The position numbers and the translations under genes were made by a program. Shown piece after piece: positions 7,327 to 15,502 of a stretch of DNA of 33,300 bases (position 1 is its first letter; the number at the start of each line of letters is the position of its first letter). Under the pieces are notes generated by a model, which worked only from the letters and a program-made list of their open reading frames with translations, had not been told where the DNA came from and searched no databases. The DNA is from a bacterium (GTDB lineage Bacteria; Sysuimicrobiota; Sysuimicrobiia; Sysuimicrobiales; Segetimicrobiaceae). Location of the stretch: the NCBI GenBank assembly GCA_035945995.1, contig DASYZR010000073.1:1-33300 (forward strand), given 5' to 3'.

Positions 7327-7725
7327 ATGAAAAAGCCGCTCGATAACGCCACACTCTATCTACGCGACATCCCCAAAGACCTGGTCCGAAACTTGAAAGC
7401 GCAGGCCGCGCTCCGCGGCACAACCCTGACCGCGTTCGTGATCGACATCCTGTCGGAGGCGGCCGGTGAGGACACCCTCGCCGCGCTGAAGCCGATCGAG
7501 GCCGACATGGCCTGGTACGATGCGCACAAGGCCGCGCTGTTGCGGCGCTACCGCGGCAAACATATCGCGGTCTTGAACAAGAAGGTCGTCGACCAGGACG
7601 AGAACTTTGGCGCTTTAGCGCAACGTGTCTACGCAAAGTTTGGTGTGCGCCCGATCTTCATGCCCCTATGCGAGGACCCGGAACCCGTCATGCACTTCTA
7701 CTCGCCGCAAGTTGTCGAAGGCTGA
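7327..7725 (+). CDS. Ribbon-helix-helix plus DUF5678 domain protein
   Basis: 132 residues from ATG 7327, chosen because GGAG lies 7 bases upstream and the RHH motif then starts near the N-terminus. An in-frame ATG at 7294 lacks this. Residues 8-45 (TLYLRDIPKDLVRNLKAQAA...TLTAFVIDILSEA) read as an antitoxin-like ribbon-helix-helix domain. Residues 63-123 fit DUF5678, with the recognisable core YRGKHIAVLNKKVVDQ and the later KFGVRPIFMPLCEDPE. The stop overlaps the start of the aspartic protease gene by one base (TGATG), so the two are translationally coupled. The role is unknown. By layout it resembles an antitoxin or adaptor gene placed before its effector, but no such function has been shown for it here. 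Its codon use is slightly less GC-rich than the flanking operons. Confidence 0.8.
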   Translation: MKKPLDNATLYLRDIPKDLVRNLKAQAALRGTTLTAFVIDILSEAAGEDTLAALKPIEADMAWYDAHKAALLRRYRGKHIAVLNKKVVDQDENFGALAQRVYAKFGVRPIFMPLCEDPEPVMHFYSPQVVEG

Positions 7726-8105
7726 TGCCCGAGTACCGATATGGACCTACGTTCCGGCCGCCGGCGCCCATGCTACCGATCGGCGTCAGCGGCCCAGGAG
7801 CGACCGCCGCCATGCTGGTTCCGGCGTTGGTGGACACCGGCGCCGGGATGACGGCACTTCCCTCGGACGTGCCCAGACAATTGGGTTTGCCCGTAGCCGG
7901 CCGCACGATCGTCTCCGGCTTCGATGGTCAGGCGAGAATTGTGCCCACGTACACCGTTCAGATACGCGTGGCGGAGTATACTACGGTGCTCAAGGTCATC
8001 GGCCTCGGCGCGGTCGCGCTCCTTGGGCGGGACGTCCTCAACACGCTCTTCATCAGGCTGAGAGGCCCGGAGGGGATTCTCGAAGTCGACGAGCCGCCAC
8101 CGTAA
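7725..8105 (+). CDS. Retropepsin-like clan AA aspartic protease
   Basis: 126 residues, the size of a single-lobe, obligately dimeric retropepsin-like protease. The catalytic motif ALVDTGAGMTALP sits at residues 34-46 with Asp37. The second family hallmark, a hydrophobic pair followed by Gly (ALLGRDVLN, residues 98-106), resembles the IIGRN motif of retroviral proteases. The segment between them, GFDGQARIVPTYTVQIRV, fits the flap and strand region. There is no signal peptide or membrane segment, so it is predicted cytoplasmic. It starts at ATG 7725, sharing one base with the upstream stop. An upstream in-frame ATG at 7668 is unlikely because it lies within the previous gene. The substrate is unknown; the obvious candidate partner is the coupled RHH-DUF5678 protein. 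Confidence 0.83.
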   Translation: MPEYRYGPTFRPPAPMLPIGVSGPGATAAMLVPALVDTGAGMTALPSDVPRQLGLPVAGRTIVSGFDGQARIVPTYTVQIRVAEYTTVLKVIGLGAVALLGRDVLNTLFIRLRGPEGILEVDEPPP

Positions 8106-8113
8106 GTCCGTCT

Positions 8114-8131
8114 CCTGCGCCACCGCGCAGG
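8114..8131 (+). terminator. Perfect hairpin after the aspartic protease gene
   Basis: CCTGCGC-CACC-GCGCAGG forms a 7-bp stem with a four-base loop starting nine bases after the stop codon at 8105. There is no T-tract. Its place at the end of the two-gene unit and before hyuA suggests it ends or protects that message. Confidence 0.5.
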
Positions 8132-8163
8132 CACACGGCCCGGCGGCGACGAACAGCTCGATA

Positions 8164-10365
8164 ATGACGGCCGTGCCCCGCTCCGCGCGTGGCTCGTACC
8201 GTGTCGGACTGGACATCGGCGGCACCTTCACCGACCTGGTGCTGCTCAATGAGACGACCGGCGAGTTGCGCCTTCACAAGATTCTCACAACGCCCGACGA
8301 TCCCGCCCGCGCGGCGCTGGCCGGCCTCCTGGAGCTGTGCGCGTCGGCCGGGGCAGTCGGGGTGGCCGTACGCGACGTCACCGCCCTGGTGCACGGCACG
8401 ACCCTCGTGACGAACGCGATCATCGAGCGCCGGGGCGCCCGCACCGCGCTGCTCACAACCCGCGGGTTCCGCGACATTCTTGAGATGGGCAAAGAGCAAC
8501 GTTACGATATCTACGATCTCTTTCTGCGCTTCCCGGAGCCCCTCGTCCCCCGTCGGGATCGCCTGGAGATCGACGAGCGCGTCGCCGCCGACGGCGAGGT
8601 GCTCAAACCACTCGATCGCGATGAGATCCGCCGCGCGGCCGAACGGCTCGCCGCCGGCGGCATCGAGGCGGTTGCCGTCGCGTTTCTGCACGCCTACCGC
8701 AACCCGGCAAACGAACAGGCCGCGCTCGCGGCGATTCGGGATGCCGCCCCGCACGTGGCCGTGTCGCTGTCGAGCGACGTTGTCCCGGAGATTCGAGAAT
8801 TCGAGCGCACGTGCACGACCGTCGCGAACGCCTACGTCCAGCCGCTGCTCGGCCGCTACGTCGGCCGCCTTGAATCGACCCTCGGCGAGCGCGGCTTCAC
8901 CGGGCGGTTCACCCTGATGCAGTCCACGGGCGGCGCCGCGTCGCCCGAGACCGCCCGGCGCTTCCCGATCCGCCTCTTGGAGTCCGGTCCGGCCGGCGGT
9001 GCGCTCGTGGCCGCGTTCTTCGGCGGTCCCCTCGGTCTCCGCGACCTCGTCGGCTTCGACATGGGCGGCACGACCGCGAAGATCTGCCTCATCCGCGACG
9101 GCCGGCCGGCGATCGCGCCGGAGATGGAGGTCGCGCGCGTCCACCGCTTCAAGCGCGGCTCCGGACTGCCGGTGACGGTCCCGACCGTCGACATGATGGA
9201 GATCGGCGCGGGCGGCGGATCGATCGCCTGGATCGACTCGCTCGGACTGCTCAAGGTGGGGCCGCACAGCGCGGGCGCGGAGCCGGGTCCGGCCTGCTAC
9301 GGCCGGGGCGGACAGGCGCCGACGGTGACCGACGCCTGCCTCGCGCTCGGATACTTCAACGAAGCGTCGTTCCTCGGCGGCGCCATGCCGCTCGACCGGC
9401 CGGCGGCGATCGGGGCCTTGGAGCGCCTCGGCGCGCCGCTGCATCTCGACGCGGTCGGGACGGCCTGGGGCATCCACCAGATCGTCGTCGAGAGCATGGC
9501 CGCCGCGGCGCGAGTCTACCTGATCGAGCGGGGCCAGGACCCGCGACGGTTCGCGCTGATCGCCTTCGGCGGCGCGGGGCCGTCGCACGCCGCCCGGGTC
9601 GCGCGTATCTTGGGCATGTCGGACGTCATCGTGCCGCCGGCTTCAGGCGTGGCCTCCGCGCTGGGACTCCTCGTCGCACCGGTGAGCGTGGAGCTGGTGC
9701 ACTCCCTCCCTGGTCCCCTCGACGGTCTGCCGTGGGATCGTGTGACGGCGCTGTACACTGAGATGGAGGCGCAGGGCCTCGCGGCCTTGCGCGACGCCGG
9801 CATCGCGCCCGGCTCCATCGCGCGCGAGCGGCGCGCGGAGATGCGCCTCCTCGGCCAGTTCCACGACATCGAGGTTCCCGTGCCGGACGGGCCGCTCGGC
9901 CCCGAGGTCGCCGAAGGGTTGACCCGGGCGTTCGAAACCGAGTACCGCCGCCGCTACGGGATCTTCCTCGCCGATCGCCCGATCCAGGCACTCAACTGGC
10001 GCGTCAGCGTGACCGGCCCGCGGCCGGACGTGCGGCTGCAGACCGGCGCGGCCGGAGGCCCTGCGTCAGACGGGGCAGGAGGTCCTGCGTCAGACGGGGC
10101 GACCGCCGCCGTGCGTGGGAGGCGGCCGGCCTACTTTCCGGAGACCGGCGGGTTCGTTGAGGTGCCGGTGTACGACCGCGGCCTGCTCCGGCCGGGCATG
10201 CGGGCCGACGGCCCCGCCATCGTCGAGGAGCGCGAAGCCACCACGGTCGCCGGCCCGGGCGACCGGTTCGCCGTCGATCAGGCCGGCAATCTGCGCCTCG
10301 CCGTCGCCCGGCAGTCGAGACAGCCGGCGACGCTGCGCGGGAGAGTGACGCATGGCACGGACTGA
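8164..10365 (+). CDS. hyuA: Hydantoinase/oxoprolinase family protein, subunit A (N-methylhydantoinase A-like)
   Basis: 733 residues, normal for HyuA. Hydantoinase_A_N is seen from YRVGLDIGGTFTDLVL (12-27) through HGTTLVTNAIIERRGA and GFRDILEMGKEQRYDIYD. The Hydantoinase_A domain has LMQSTGGAASPE, ESGPAGGAL, the second phosphate-binding motif DMGGTTAKICL (from residue 299), EIGAGGGSIAWID and SAGAEPGPACYGRGG. These are the ASKHA-fold ATP sites of ATP-dependent hydantoinases, 5-oxoprolinases and acetone-carboxylase subunits. It should form a complex with the HyuB gene that overlaps its end by 14 bases. ATP-dependent opening of a cyclic amide such as hydantoin or 5-oxoproline is likely; the exact substrate is unclear. 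The ATG at 8164 has a poor ribosome site. Near the C-terminus an 8-residue direct repeat (GGPASDGA twice) forms a linker. Confidence 0.92.
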   Translation: MTAVPRSARGSYRVGLDIGGTFTDLVLLNETTGELRLHKILTTPDDPARAALAGLLELCASAGAVGVAVRDVTALVHGTTLVTNAIIERRGARTALLTTRGFRDILEMGKEQRYDIYDLFLRFPEPLVPRRDRLEIDERVAADGEVLKPLDRDEIRRAAERLAAGGIEAVAVAFLHAYRNPANEQAALAAIRDAAPHVAVSLSSDVVPEIREFERTCTTVANAYVQPLLGRYVGRLESTLGERGFTGRFTLMQSTGGAASPETARRFPIRLLESGPAGGALVAAFFGGPLGLRDLVGFDMGGTTAKICLIRDGRPAIAPEMEVARVHRFKRGSGLPVTVPTVDMMEIGAGGGSIAWIDSLGLLKVGPHSAGAEPGPACYGRGGQAPTVTDACLALGYFNEASFLGGAMPLDRPAAIGALERLGAPLHLDAVGTAWGIHQIVVESMAAAARVYLIERGQDPRRFALIAFGGAGPSHAARVARILGMSDVIVPPASGVASALGLLVAPVSVELVHSLPGPLDGLPWDRVTALYTEMEAQGLAALRDAGIAPGSIARERRAEMRLLGQFHDIEVPVPDGPLGPEVAEGLTRAFETEYRRRYGIFLADRPIQALNWRVSVTGPRPDVRLQTGAAGGPASDGAGGPASDGATAAVRGRRPAYFPETGGFVEVPVYDRGLLRPGMRADGPAIVEEREATTVAGPGDRFAVDQAGNLRLAVARQSRQPATLRGRVTHGTD
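10054..10101 (+). repeat. Two-copy 24-base tandem repeat inside hyuA
   Basis: GGAGGCCCTGCGTCAGACGG followed by GGCA at 10054-10077 is repeated at 10078-10101 with two base changes. It is in frame and encodes GGPASDGA twice, a flexible low-complexity linker before the final C-terminal domain. It looks like a recent slippage or duplication event. Confidence 0.85.
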
Positions 10366-12064
10366 GACGACGCGGCCCGCCGCCGACGCGCCGTTCGATC
10401 CGATCTCGCTCGAGATCATGTGGAGCCGCCTCATCAACATCGCGGAGGAATGCTGGGTCACGATCCTCCGGACGGCGTTCAGCACGATCATCGGCGAGGC
10501 CCAGGACTTCGGCTGTGAGGTGCTCGACGCGGACGCCGAATCGATCGCGCACTCCCCGCGGTCGATGCCGGTGTTCAACCTGTCGCTGCCGCTCGCCGTC
10601 CGGTACATGCTGCGCGCCTTCCCCAGGGAATCGCTGCGGGACGGCGACGTGCTCGTCACCAACGATCCGTGGATGTGCGCCGGGCATCTCTACGACCTGG
10701 CCGTCGTGACGCCGGTGTTCCGGCGGGGCCGTCTGTGCGCCCTCATCGGGTCGATCGCCCACGCCTCGGACATCGGGGGCACGCGCGACTCGCTCAACGC
10801 GCGCGAAGTGTACGACGAAGGGCTCCAGATTCCGCCGCTCAAACTGTACCGGGCCGGCGACCCCAACGACGACCTCATGGCGCTGATCGGCGCCAACGTC
10901 CGCCGTCCCGAGATGGTGCTCGGCGACATTCAGGCCCAGGTCTCGAGCAACCGAATCGGCGCGGACCGCCTGCTGGCATTTATGGACGAGTACGGGCTCG
11001 ACTCGCTCGCGTCGCTCGCGCACACGGTCCAGTCGCGCGCGGAGCAGGCGATGCGCGACGCGATCCGGGCCGTGCCGGACGGCACCTACCGCAGCGACGT
11101 CTGGTACGACGGCCTGGACGAGCCGCTGCGCCTCCCCTGTGGCGTGGCCGTCGCGGGCGACGAGATCACGGTCGACTTTACCGGCGCGCCGCCGCAGTTA
11201 CCCCGGGGCGGCATGAACTGTACCTACCACTACACGGCCGCGCACACCACCTACGCGCTCAAGTCGATCCTGACGCCGGAAATCCGGTCGAACGCCGGAT
11301 GCTACCGGCCGTTTCACGTCGTCGCGCCGGAAGGGTCCGTGCTCAACTGCCGGCATCCGGCGTCGGTCAACGAGCGCACGCACACGGGCTGGTATCTCGG
11401 CCCCGCCGTCTTCCGGGCGCTCGCCGAGGTGCTTCCCGATCAGGTGCAGGCGTTCACCGGCCTGCCGATCGGCATGGGCAGTTACGGGCGCGACGCGGAG
11501 GGGCGGCCCTTCAACGACCATCTCTTCCAAGGCGGCGGCCAGGGCGCGAGCGCGCACGGCGACGGCAAGTCCGCGCTGCTGTATCCGACGTCCGCGGCGA
11601 ACGTCTCGGTGGAGATGTTCGAGAGCCGGACGCCGCTGGTCGTGGAGTGCAAGGAGCTGATCGCGGACTCCGGCGGTCCGGGCCGCCATCGCGGCGGTCT
11701 CGGGCAGCGCGTCCGCATGCGTCTGCGCCGGCCCAGCCCGAACCCGGTGTTGGTCGACTTCCGGCCGCACGGCATGCTGGTGTCGACGCCGGGCCTGCAC
11801 GGAGGACTCGCCGGCCGCCGCGCACGAGCGTTCGTCGTCGAGGACGGCCGCGTTCGTGAGGCCGGGGCCAATGTCGGGGTGGCGGAACTCCGCGGCACGG
11901 AGGAGCGGGCGACGATCGAGATCGCGGGCGGCAGCGGATTCGGCGACCCCGCGACGCGGCCGGCCCCCGAGATCCAAGCCGACTTGGACGATGGCTATGT
12001 GACCGCGGAGGGCATCGCCGCCCACGGCGTGGCGATTTCTCCGGACGGGAGGGTGCGACGGTGA
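10352..12064 (+). CDS. hyuB: Hydantoinase/oxoprolinase family protein, subunit B (N-methylhydantoinase B-like)
   Basis: 570 residues covering the whole Hydantoinase_B domain. Recognisable parts are FDPISLEIMWSRLINIAEE at the N-terminus, LVTNDPWMCAGHLYDLAV (Asn104-Asp105-Pro106 and Gly111-His112...Asp115, the conserved metal or substrate-site motif), ALIGSIAHASDIGG, and the C-terminal SGGPGRHRGGLGQR and GGSGFGDP. It is the obligate partner of HyuA, and its start ATG 10352 lies inside the end of hyuA with GGGAGAG upstream, so translation is coupled. With HyuA it hydrolyses or carboxylates a cyclic amide-like substrate using ATP. The last bases (GTGA at 12061-12064) overlap the start of the next gene. 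Confidence 0.93.
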   Translation: MARTETTRPAADAPFDPISLEIMWSRLINIAEECWVTILRTAFSTIIGEAQDFGCEVLDADAESIAHSPRSMPVFNLSLPLAVRYMLRAFPRESLRDGDVLVTNDPWMCAGHLYDLAVVTPVFRRGRLCALIGSIAHASDIGGTRDSLNAREVYDEGLQIPPLKLYRAGDPNDDLMALIGANVRRPEMVLGDIQAQVSSNRIGADRLLAFMDEYGLDSLASLAHTVQSRAEQAMRDAIRAVPDGTYRSDVWYDGLDEPLRLPCGVAVAGDEITVDFTGAPPQLPRGGMNCTYHYTAAHTTYALKSILTPEIRSNAGCYRPFHVVAPEGSVLNCRHPASVNERTHTGWYLGPAVFRALAEVLPDQVQAFTGLPIGMGSYGRDAEGRPFNDHLFQGGGQGASAHGDGKSALLYPTSAANVSVEMFESRTPLVVECKELIADSGGPGRHRGGLGQRVRMRLRRPSPNPVLVDFRPHGMLVSTPGLHGGLAGRRARAFVVEDGRVREAGANVGVAELRGTEERATIEIAGGSGFGDPATRPAPEIQADLDDGYVTAEGIAAHGVAISPDGRVRR

Positions 12065-12807
12065 GCCGGGATGCGCTGCTGGCAGCGTGGGAGCGTCAGG
12101 TCGATTGGATTGGCAACGTATTGACGAAAGACGGCGTCGAAGGCTGCGTCCTCCAACCGGTCGGACAGATGCCCGCGGCGGCGACGGCGCTCGTGCGCCA
12201 CTCATTTCAATCCGACAACTACATCCACCGCAAGGTGGGGGCCGCGCTTGGTGGCTACGTCACGGACGCCGACCATCATCTGCTCAAAGAGCTATTCGAC
12301 GCGGAACGAACACGCGATGCGAAGGTGCCGGCGGACAGCCGCGAGCGGTTGTTTTGCCAGTCGGTCGTCGAGGATATCGTCTTCGCCGCGGCGCGTTGGT
12401 GCAGAAGCGATGATCTGAGAACCGCCGGGCTCGACCTCTCGTCCGACGTTGTGAGACGTACGATCGACGGCGAGTACTGGAACACCGCCAGCTACGCCAT
12501 GACCACGCTGTGCTTCTACCGGGAGGCGGGTGCTGCCGAACTCCTCAAGCGCTTTCACGCGTTCTGTACGCCGTCAGGGTTGCCCTTCCGCCGCAAGCCC
12601 CGGCTCCCCGAGCACCCCAGCCGCCCCACCCTCGAACAGGAGCGGCAATTCGCCCAGGGGCTGGCCGCCGGAAATCCCGCAACACTGCGATCGATCGAGC
12701 GGTTATTGGACCAAAAAGATGACGCGGCGCGACAGGTCGCCCTGAGCGCCGACGCCAGGCAGTGGCTCAACGGGCTCCTCGATCTTGCCCGCACGGAGGA
12801 TGCGTAG
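12061..12807 (+). CDS. Unrecognised helical protein, co-transcribed with hyuAB
   Basis: 248 residues from GTG 12061, overlapping the hyuB stop by four bases. I do not recognise the family. The sequence is predicted mostly helical, soluble and without signal or membrane segments. Stretches such as YIHRKVGAALGGYVTDADHHLLKELFD and YWNTASYAMTTLCFYREAGAAELLKRF resemble armadillo/HEAT-type paired helices, though no regular repeat can be proven by eye. It contains several Cys residues (CVLQPV, LFCQS, RWCRS, TLCFY, AFCTP) in no clear metal motif. Coupling to hyuB suggests an accessory role with the hydantoinase, or simple operon membership. The third codon position is GC-rich, supporting real coding. 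Confidence 0.75.
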   Translation: MSRDALLAAWERQVDWIGNVLTKDGVEGCVLQPVGQMPAAATALVRHSFQSDNYIHRKVGAALGGYVTDADHHLLKELFDAERTRDAKVPADSRERLFCQSVVEDIVFAAARWCRSDDLRTAGLDLSSDVVRRTIDGEYWNTASYAMTTLCFYREAGAAELLKRFHAFCTPSGLPFRRKPRLPEHPSRPTLEQERQFAQGLAAGNPATLRSIERLLDQKDDAARQVALSADARQWLNGLLDLARTEDA

Positions 12808-13317
12808 ATGACTCGAGGGGATGCGGTCTCGCTCAAAGCGCTGGTGGTGAATCATATCCACACGACGCTGGAGGACGAAGAGTGGCAGTGGCAGCCCCCG
12901 CTCCGCGGAGCGCTCCGGGGGCTGACGGCCGCCGAGGCGGCGTGGAAACCTTCGCCGGCGCGGCACTCGATCTGGCAGATCGTCCGCCATCTCATGGTCT
13001 GGAAGCGCGGGGTGCTCGACGCGTGGGATGGAGATCCGCCCGACGGGCGGCAACTCGCCGCCGCCGATTGGCACGAGGCGACCGGGAGCGAGGCCGACTG
13101 GGAGCGGGACCGCCAAACATTGTTGGAAATCTCCGCCCAGTTTCTCACTCGGGCGGAGGCCCTGGATGATGCGGGGCTCTCAAGAAACGTGGTCTGGTAC
13201 AAGAACGGCGCGGCTCAGCCGCTCGCGATGCGGCTGGTCCGGACGACAACCCACGACGTCTACCACGCCGGACAGATCATGTACCTGCGGGCGCTCCAGG
13301 GCATCGGCAAGCGCTGA
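12808..13317 (+). CDS. DinB superfamily protein with complete three-histidine site
   Basis: 169 residues, starting immediately after the previous stop. It has the DinB layout: a helix with HSIWQIVRHLMVWK supplying His61, and the last-helix motif TTTHDVYHAGQIMYLR supplying His149 and His153. Unlike the tandem DinB-like genes at 5395-6518, all three expected metal ligands are present, so it should bind a divalent metal. DinB proteins include thiol-dependent S-transferases and isomerases; the substrate is unknown. It probably ends the hyuAB operon, because a GC hairpin follows its stop and the next gene is convergent. Confidence 0.85.
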   Translation: MTRGDAVSLKALVVNHIHTTLEDEEWQWQPPLRGALRGLTAAEAAWKPSPARHSIWQIVRHLMVWKRGVLDAWDGDPPDGRQLAAADWHEATGSEADWERDRQTLLEISAQFLTRAEALDDAGLSRNVVWYKNGAAQPLAMRLVRTTTHDVYHAGQIMYLRALQGIGKR

Positions 13318-13334
13318 GCGCCCACGCGGGCGCT
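13317..13334. terminator. Hairpin between convergent genes
   Basis: AGCGCCC-ACGC-GGGCGCT is a perfect 7-bp stem with a four-base loop, placed between the end of the hyuAB operon and the end of the convergent S9 peptidase gene. It begins on the last base of the DinB stop codon. There is no T-tract in either direction. A bidirectional terminator or mRNA 3' end stabiliser is likely. Confidence 0.5.
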
Positions 13335-13354
13335 GGATTCCGCAGTCCACCGCG

Positions 13355-15331
13355 CTACTCGGCGGGCTTCACGTGTCGAGCCATCCAGTCGACAACGCGG
13401 CGCACGACGTCGATTCGATGGCTCGGACGTCCGGTGAGCCGAAATCCGTGGCTCTGGCCCGGATAGCGCACGAACTCCACCGGCGCCCGCCCGGCGGCCA
13501 CCAGCCCCGCAAAGAACTCCTCGCCCTGCCCGATCGGACACCGGTCGTCCGCTTCCCCGTGCACGATCAGGGTGGGCGTCGTCACGCGTTCGACATAGTT
13601 GATCGGGGACAGGCGCCGGTAGGTCTCGCGCTGAGTCACCACGTCGCCCCGCATTTCCCAGGCCGCGAACCACGGCCCGATGTCGGACGTCCCGTGGAAC
13701 GATTCCAAGTTGACGACCGGCGCGCCGACGACCGCGGCTTTGACGCGGTCCGTGTGGGTGATCGTCCATGAGGTCATGAATCCGCCGTATGAGTAGCCGG
13801 AGACGGCCAGGCGGGCCGGATCGGCCGTGCCCTCGGCGACGAGGGCGTCGACCGCGGCGAGTTGTTCGGGGAGGTCCCGCTCGCCCCAGACCCCGCGGAT
13901 GCCCTGCGCGAAGGACTTCGTGTACGAGCCCGAGCCGACCGGGTTTAACTGGAGCACCGCCCATCCGCGGGAGGCGAGAATGTAGGTATGCCACAGGCCC
14001 AGCGGAAAGACCGGTCCGGCATAACTGGCCGGCCCGCCGTGGATTTCGACCAGGAGCGGCGCGGGCCGGAGGCGGCTTGCGGGATGCGTTACCCATCCGT
14101 CCAACTCCCCGCCGTGAGGGCTGGAAAAGCGCCGGTGCTCAACGCGCGGCAACGCCACCTCGGAGAGCCACGCCTCGTTCACCCGGGTCAGACGCCGCTC
14201 GGCCGAGCCATCGGCCGCGCAGACGAACAGGTCGGCCGGGGTCGCCGGGTCCGTGGCCGTGAAGGCGAGGCGGCCCGCCGCCGCCGTGATGCTTTGGATT
14301 TGGCGGTCTCCGCCGGCGACCGTGGCGACCGCCCCGTCCGGTACCGCGGCGCGGACGGCGTGGACGCGACCGGCATCGGCGGCCAGGAACGTGACCGACC
14401 GGCCGTCGGACGACCACACCGGCGGCAGCGTGATCTCGTGCGGACGCAGGAGGACGGCGGCGCGATCGTACCCCGCGGTCAGGCGCCGGGGCGGGCCTCC
14501 GGCGGACGGAACGAGCCAGACGCGGGCCACGGGATCGCCGAACCCTCCTTCTTGCTCGTCGTTGCCGAAACAGGCGATCCACTCACCGTCCGGAGACCAC
14601 GCGGGGGCGACCGCGCGCCCAATCTCGCTCGTGAGCTGCCGCGGCCCGCCGCCGTCCGCATCCATGCTCCACACGTCGAAGAGGCTGTAATCGCCCGCCG
14701 CGGCGCGGGCCCGCACGAACGCCAAACGCCGGCCGTCGGGCGACCAGGCCGGCCCGGCATGCTCGGCGTCGTCGCGCGTGAGCTGCGCGACGCCGCCGTC
14801 CGGCAACCTGAGCACGAAGAGCTGATGCCGCCGATCGAACGTGTACCCGAAGCCGTCGCCTTTGTACTGCGCGCGCGTGACAACGCGGGGACGATGGGGC
14901 CCGTTCGCCGACGGCTCCGCCGGTTCGGGAGACGCGTCCGCCGCGGCGCGGAACGCGATCCGGGTCCCGTCCGGCGCCCACACCGCCGCCCCCGCCCCGT
15001 AGGGGAGCGCCGTCACGCGCCGGGGCTCGCCGCCGGAGAGCGGCAGCAGGTAGAGCTGACCGGTACCGTCGCGGTCGGACAGGAACGCGATCGTGCGGCC
15101 ATCCGGGGCCCATCGCGGAGCGGTGTCGCGGCGCGGCCCGCGCGTCATCTGGACCGGCCCGCCACCGTCCGTGCCGGCGAGCCAGATCGTGGAGCGGTAC
15201 TCGTCGGCGGTGAGATCGGTCTCGGTACGCACGAACGCGACGGCGCGGCCGTCCGGTGAGATCTGAGCGTCGGACACGGTGACGATCGCGGCAAGATCTT
15301 CCGGGCGCACCGCCCGGCGCTGATCGGACAT
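13355..15331 (-). CDS. S9 family peptidase (prolyl oligopeptidase/acylaminoacyl-peptidase type)
   Basis: 658 residues. The N-terminal half is a beta-propeller made of repeated WD40-like PD40 motifs such as PRWAPDGRTIAFLSDRDG, PAWSPDGRRLAFVRAR and PAWSPDGEWIACFGNDE. The C-terminal half is the alpha/beta-hydrolase domain with the nucleophile motif GYSYGGFM (Ser514), Asp595 in HGEADDRCP and His628 in GQSHGF. This is the usual S9C layout for oligopeptide or acyl-peptide cleavage. No signal peptide is seen, so it is cytoplasmic. I chose ATG 15331, which follows AGAAGGGA; the open frame extends far upstream, but that part is antisense to pgi. It probably hydrolyses peptides taken up by the binding-protein transporters, which is an inference from content. 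Confidence 0.92.
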   Translation of the reverse strand: MSDQRRAVRPEDLAAIVTVSDAQISPDGRAVAFVRTETDLTADEYRSTIWLAGTDGGGPVQMTRGPRRDTAPRWAPDGRTIAFLSDRDGTGQLYLLPLSGGEPRRVTALPYGAGAAVWAPDGTRIAFRAAADASPEPAEPSANGPHRPRVVTRAQYKGDGFGYTFDRRHQLFVLRLPDGGVAQLTRDDAEHAGPAWSPDGRRLAFVRARAAAGDYSLFDVWSMDADGGGPRQLTSEIGRAVAPAWSPDGEWIACFGNDEQEGGFGDPVARVWLVPSAGGPPRRLTAGYDRAAVLLRPHEITLPPVWSSDGRSVTFLAADAGRVHAVRAAVPDGAVATVAGGDRQIQSITAAAGRLAFTATDPATPADLFVCAADGSAERRLTRVNEAWLSEVALPRVEHRRFSSPHGGELDGWVTHPASRLRPAPLLVEIHGGPASYAGPVFPLGLWHTYILASRGWAVLQLNPVGSGSYTKSFAQGIRGVWGERDLPEQLAAVDALVAEGTADPARLAVSGYSYGGFMTSWTITHTDRVKAAVVGAPVVNLESFHGTSDIGPWFAAWEMRGDVVTQRETYRRLSPINYVERVTTPTLIVHGEADDRCPIGQGEEFFAGLVAAGRAPVEFVRYPGQSHGFRLTGRPSHRIDVVRRVVDWMARHVKPAE

Positions 15332-15502
15332 TCCCTTCTTCTTCCTCCTCGCCGCCACGGCGGGCGTCGGTCTGCTCCGTCCCAGTGACGGGTTACGGGC
15401 CGGACCGCCGCCGATCCTTGTGCCGGCGACGGATAGGACACGCCGCGGCGGGGGAGAAGAAAGAGGGCACCGTCCCGGCAGGTCGGCCCCCGAGGACAAT
15501 CC

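Noticed and set aside
8053-9588. 511-codon minus-strand open frame opposite hyuA
   Set aside because: Shadow of hyuA in GC-rich DNA; charged low-complexity translation without motifs.
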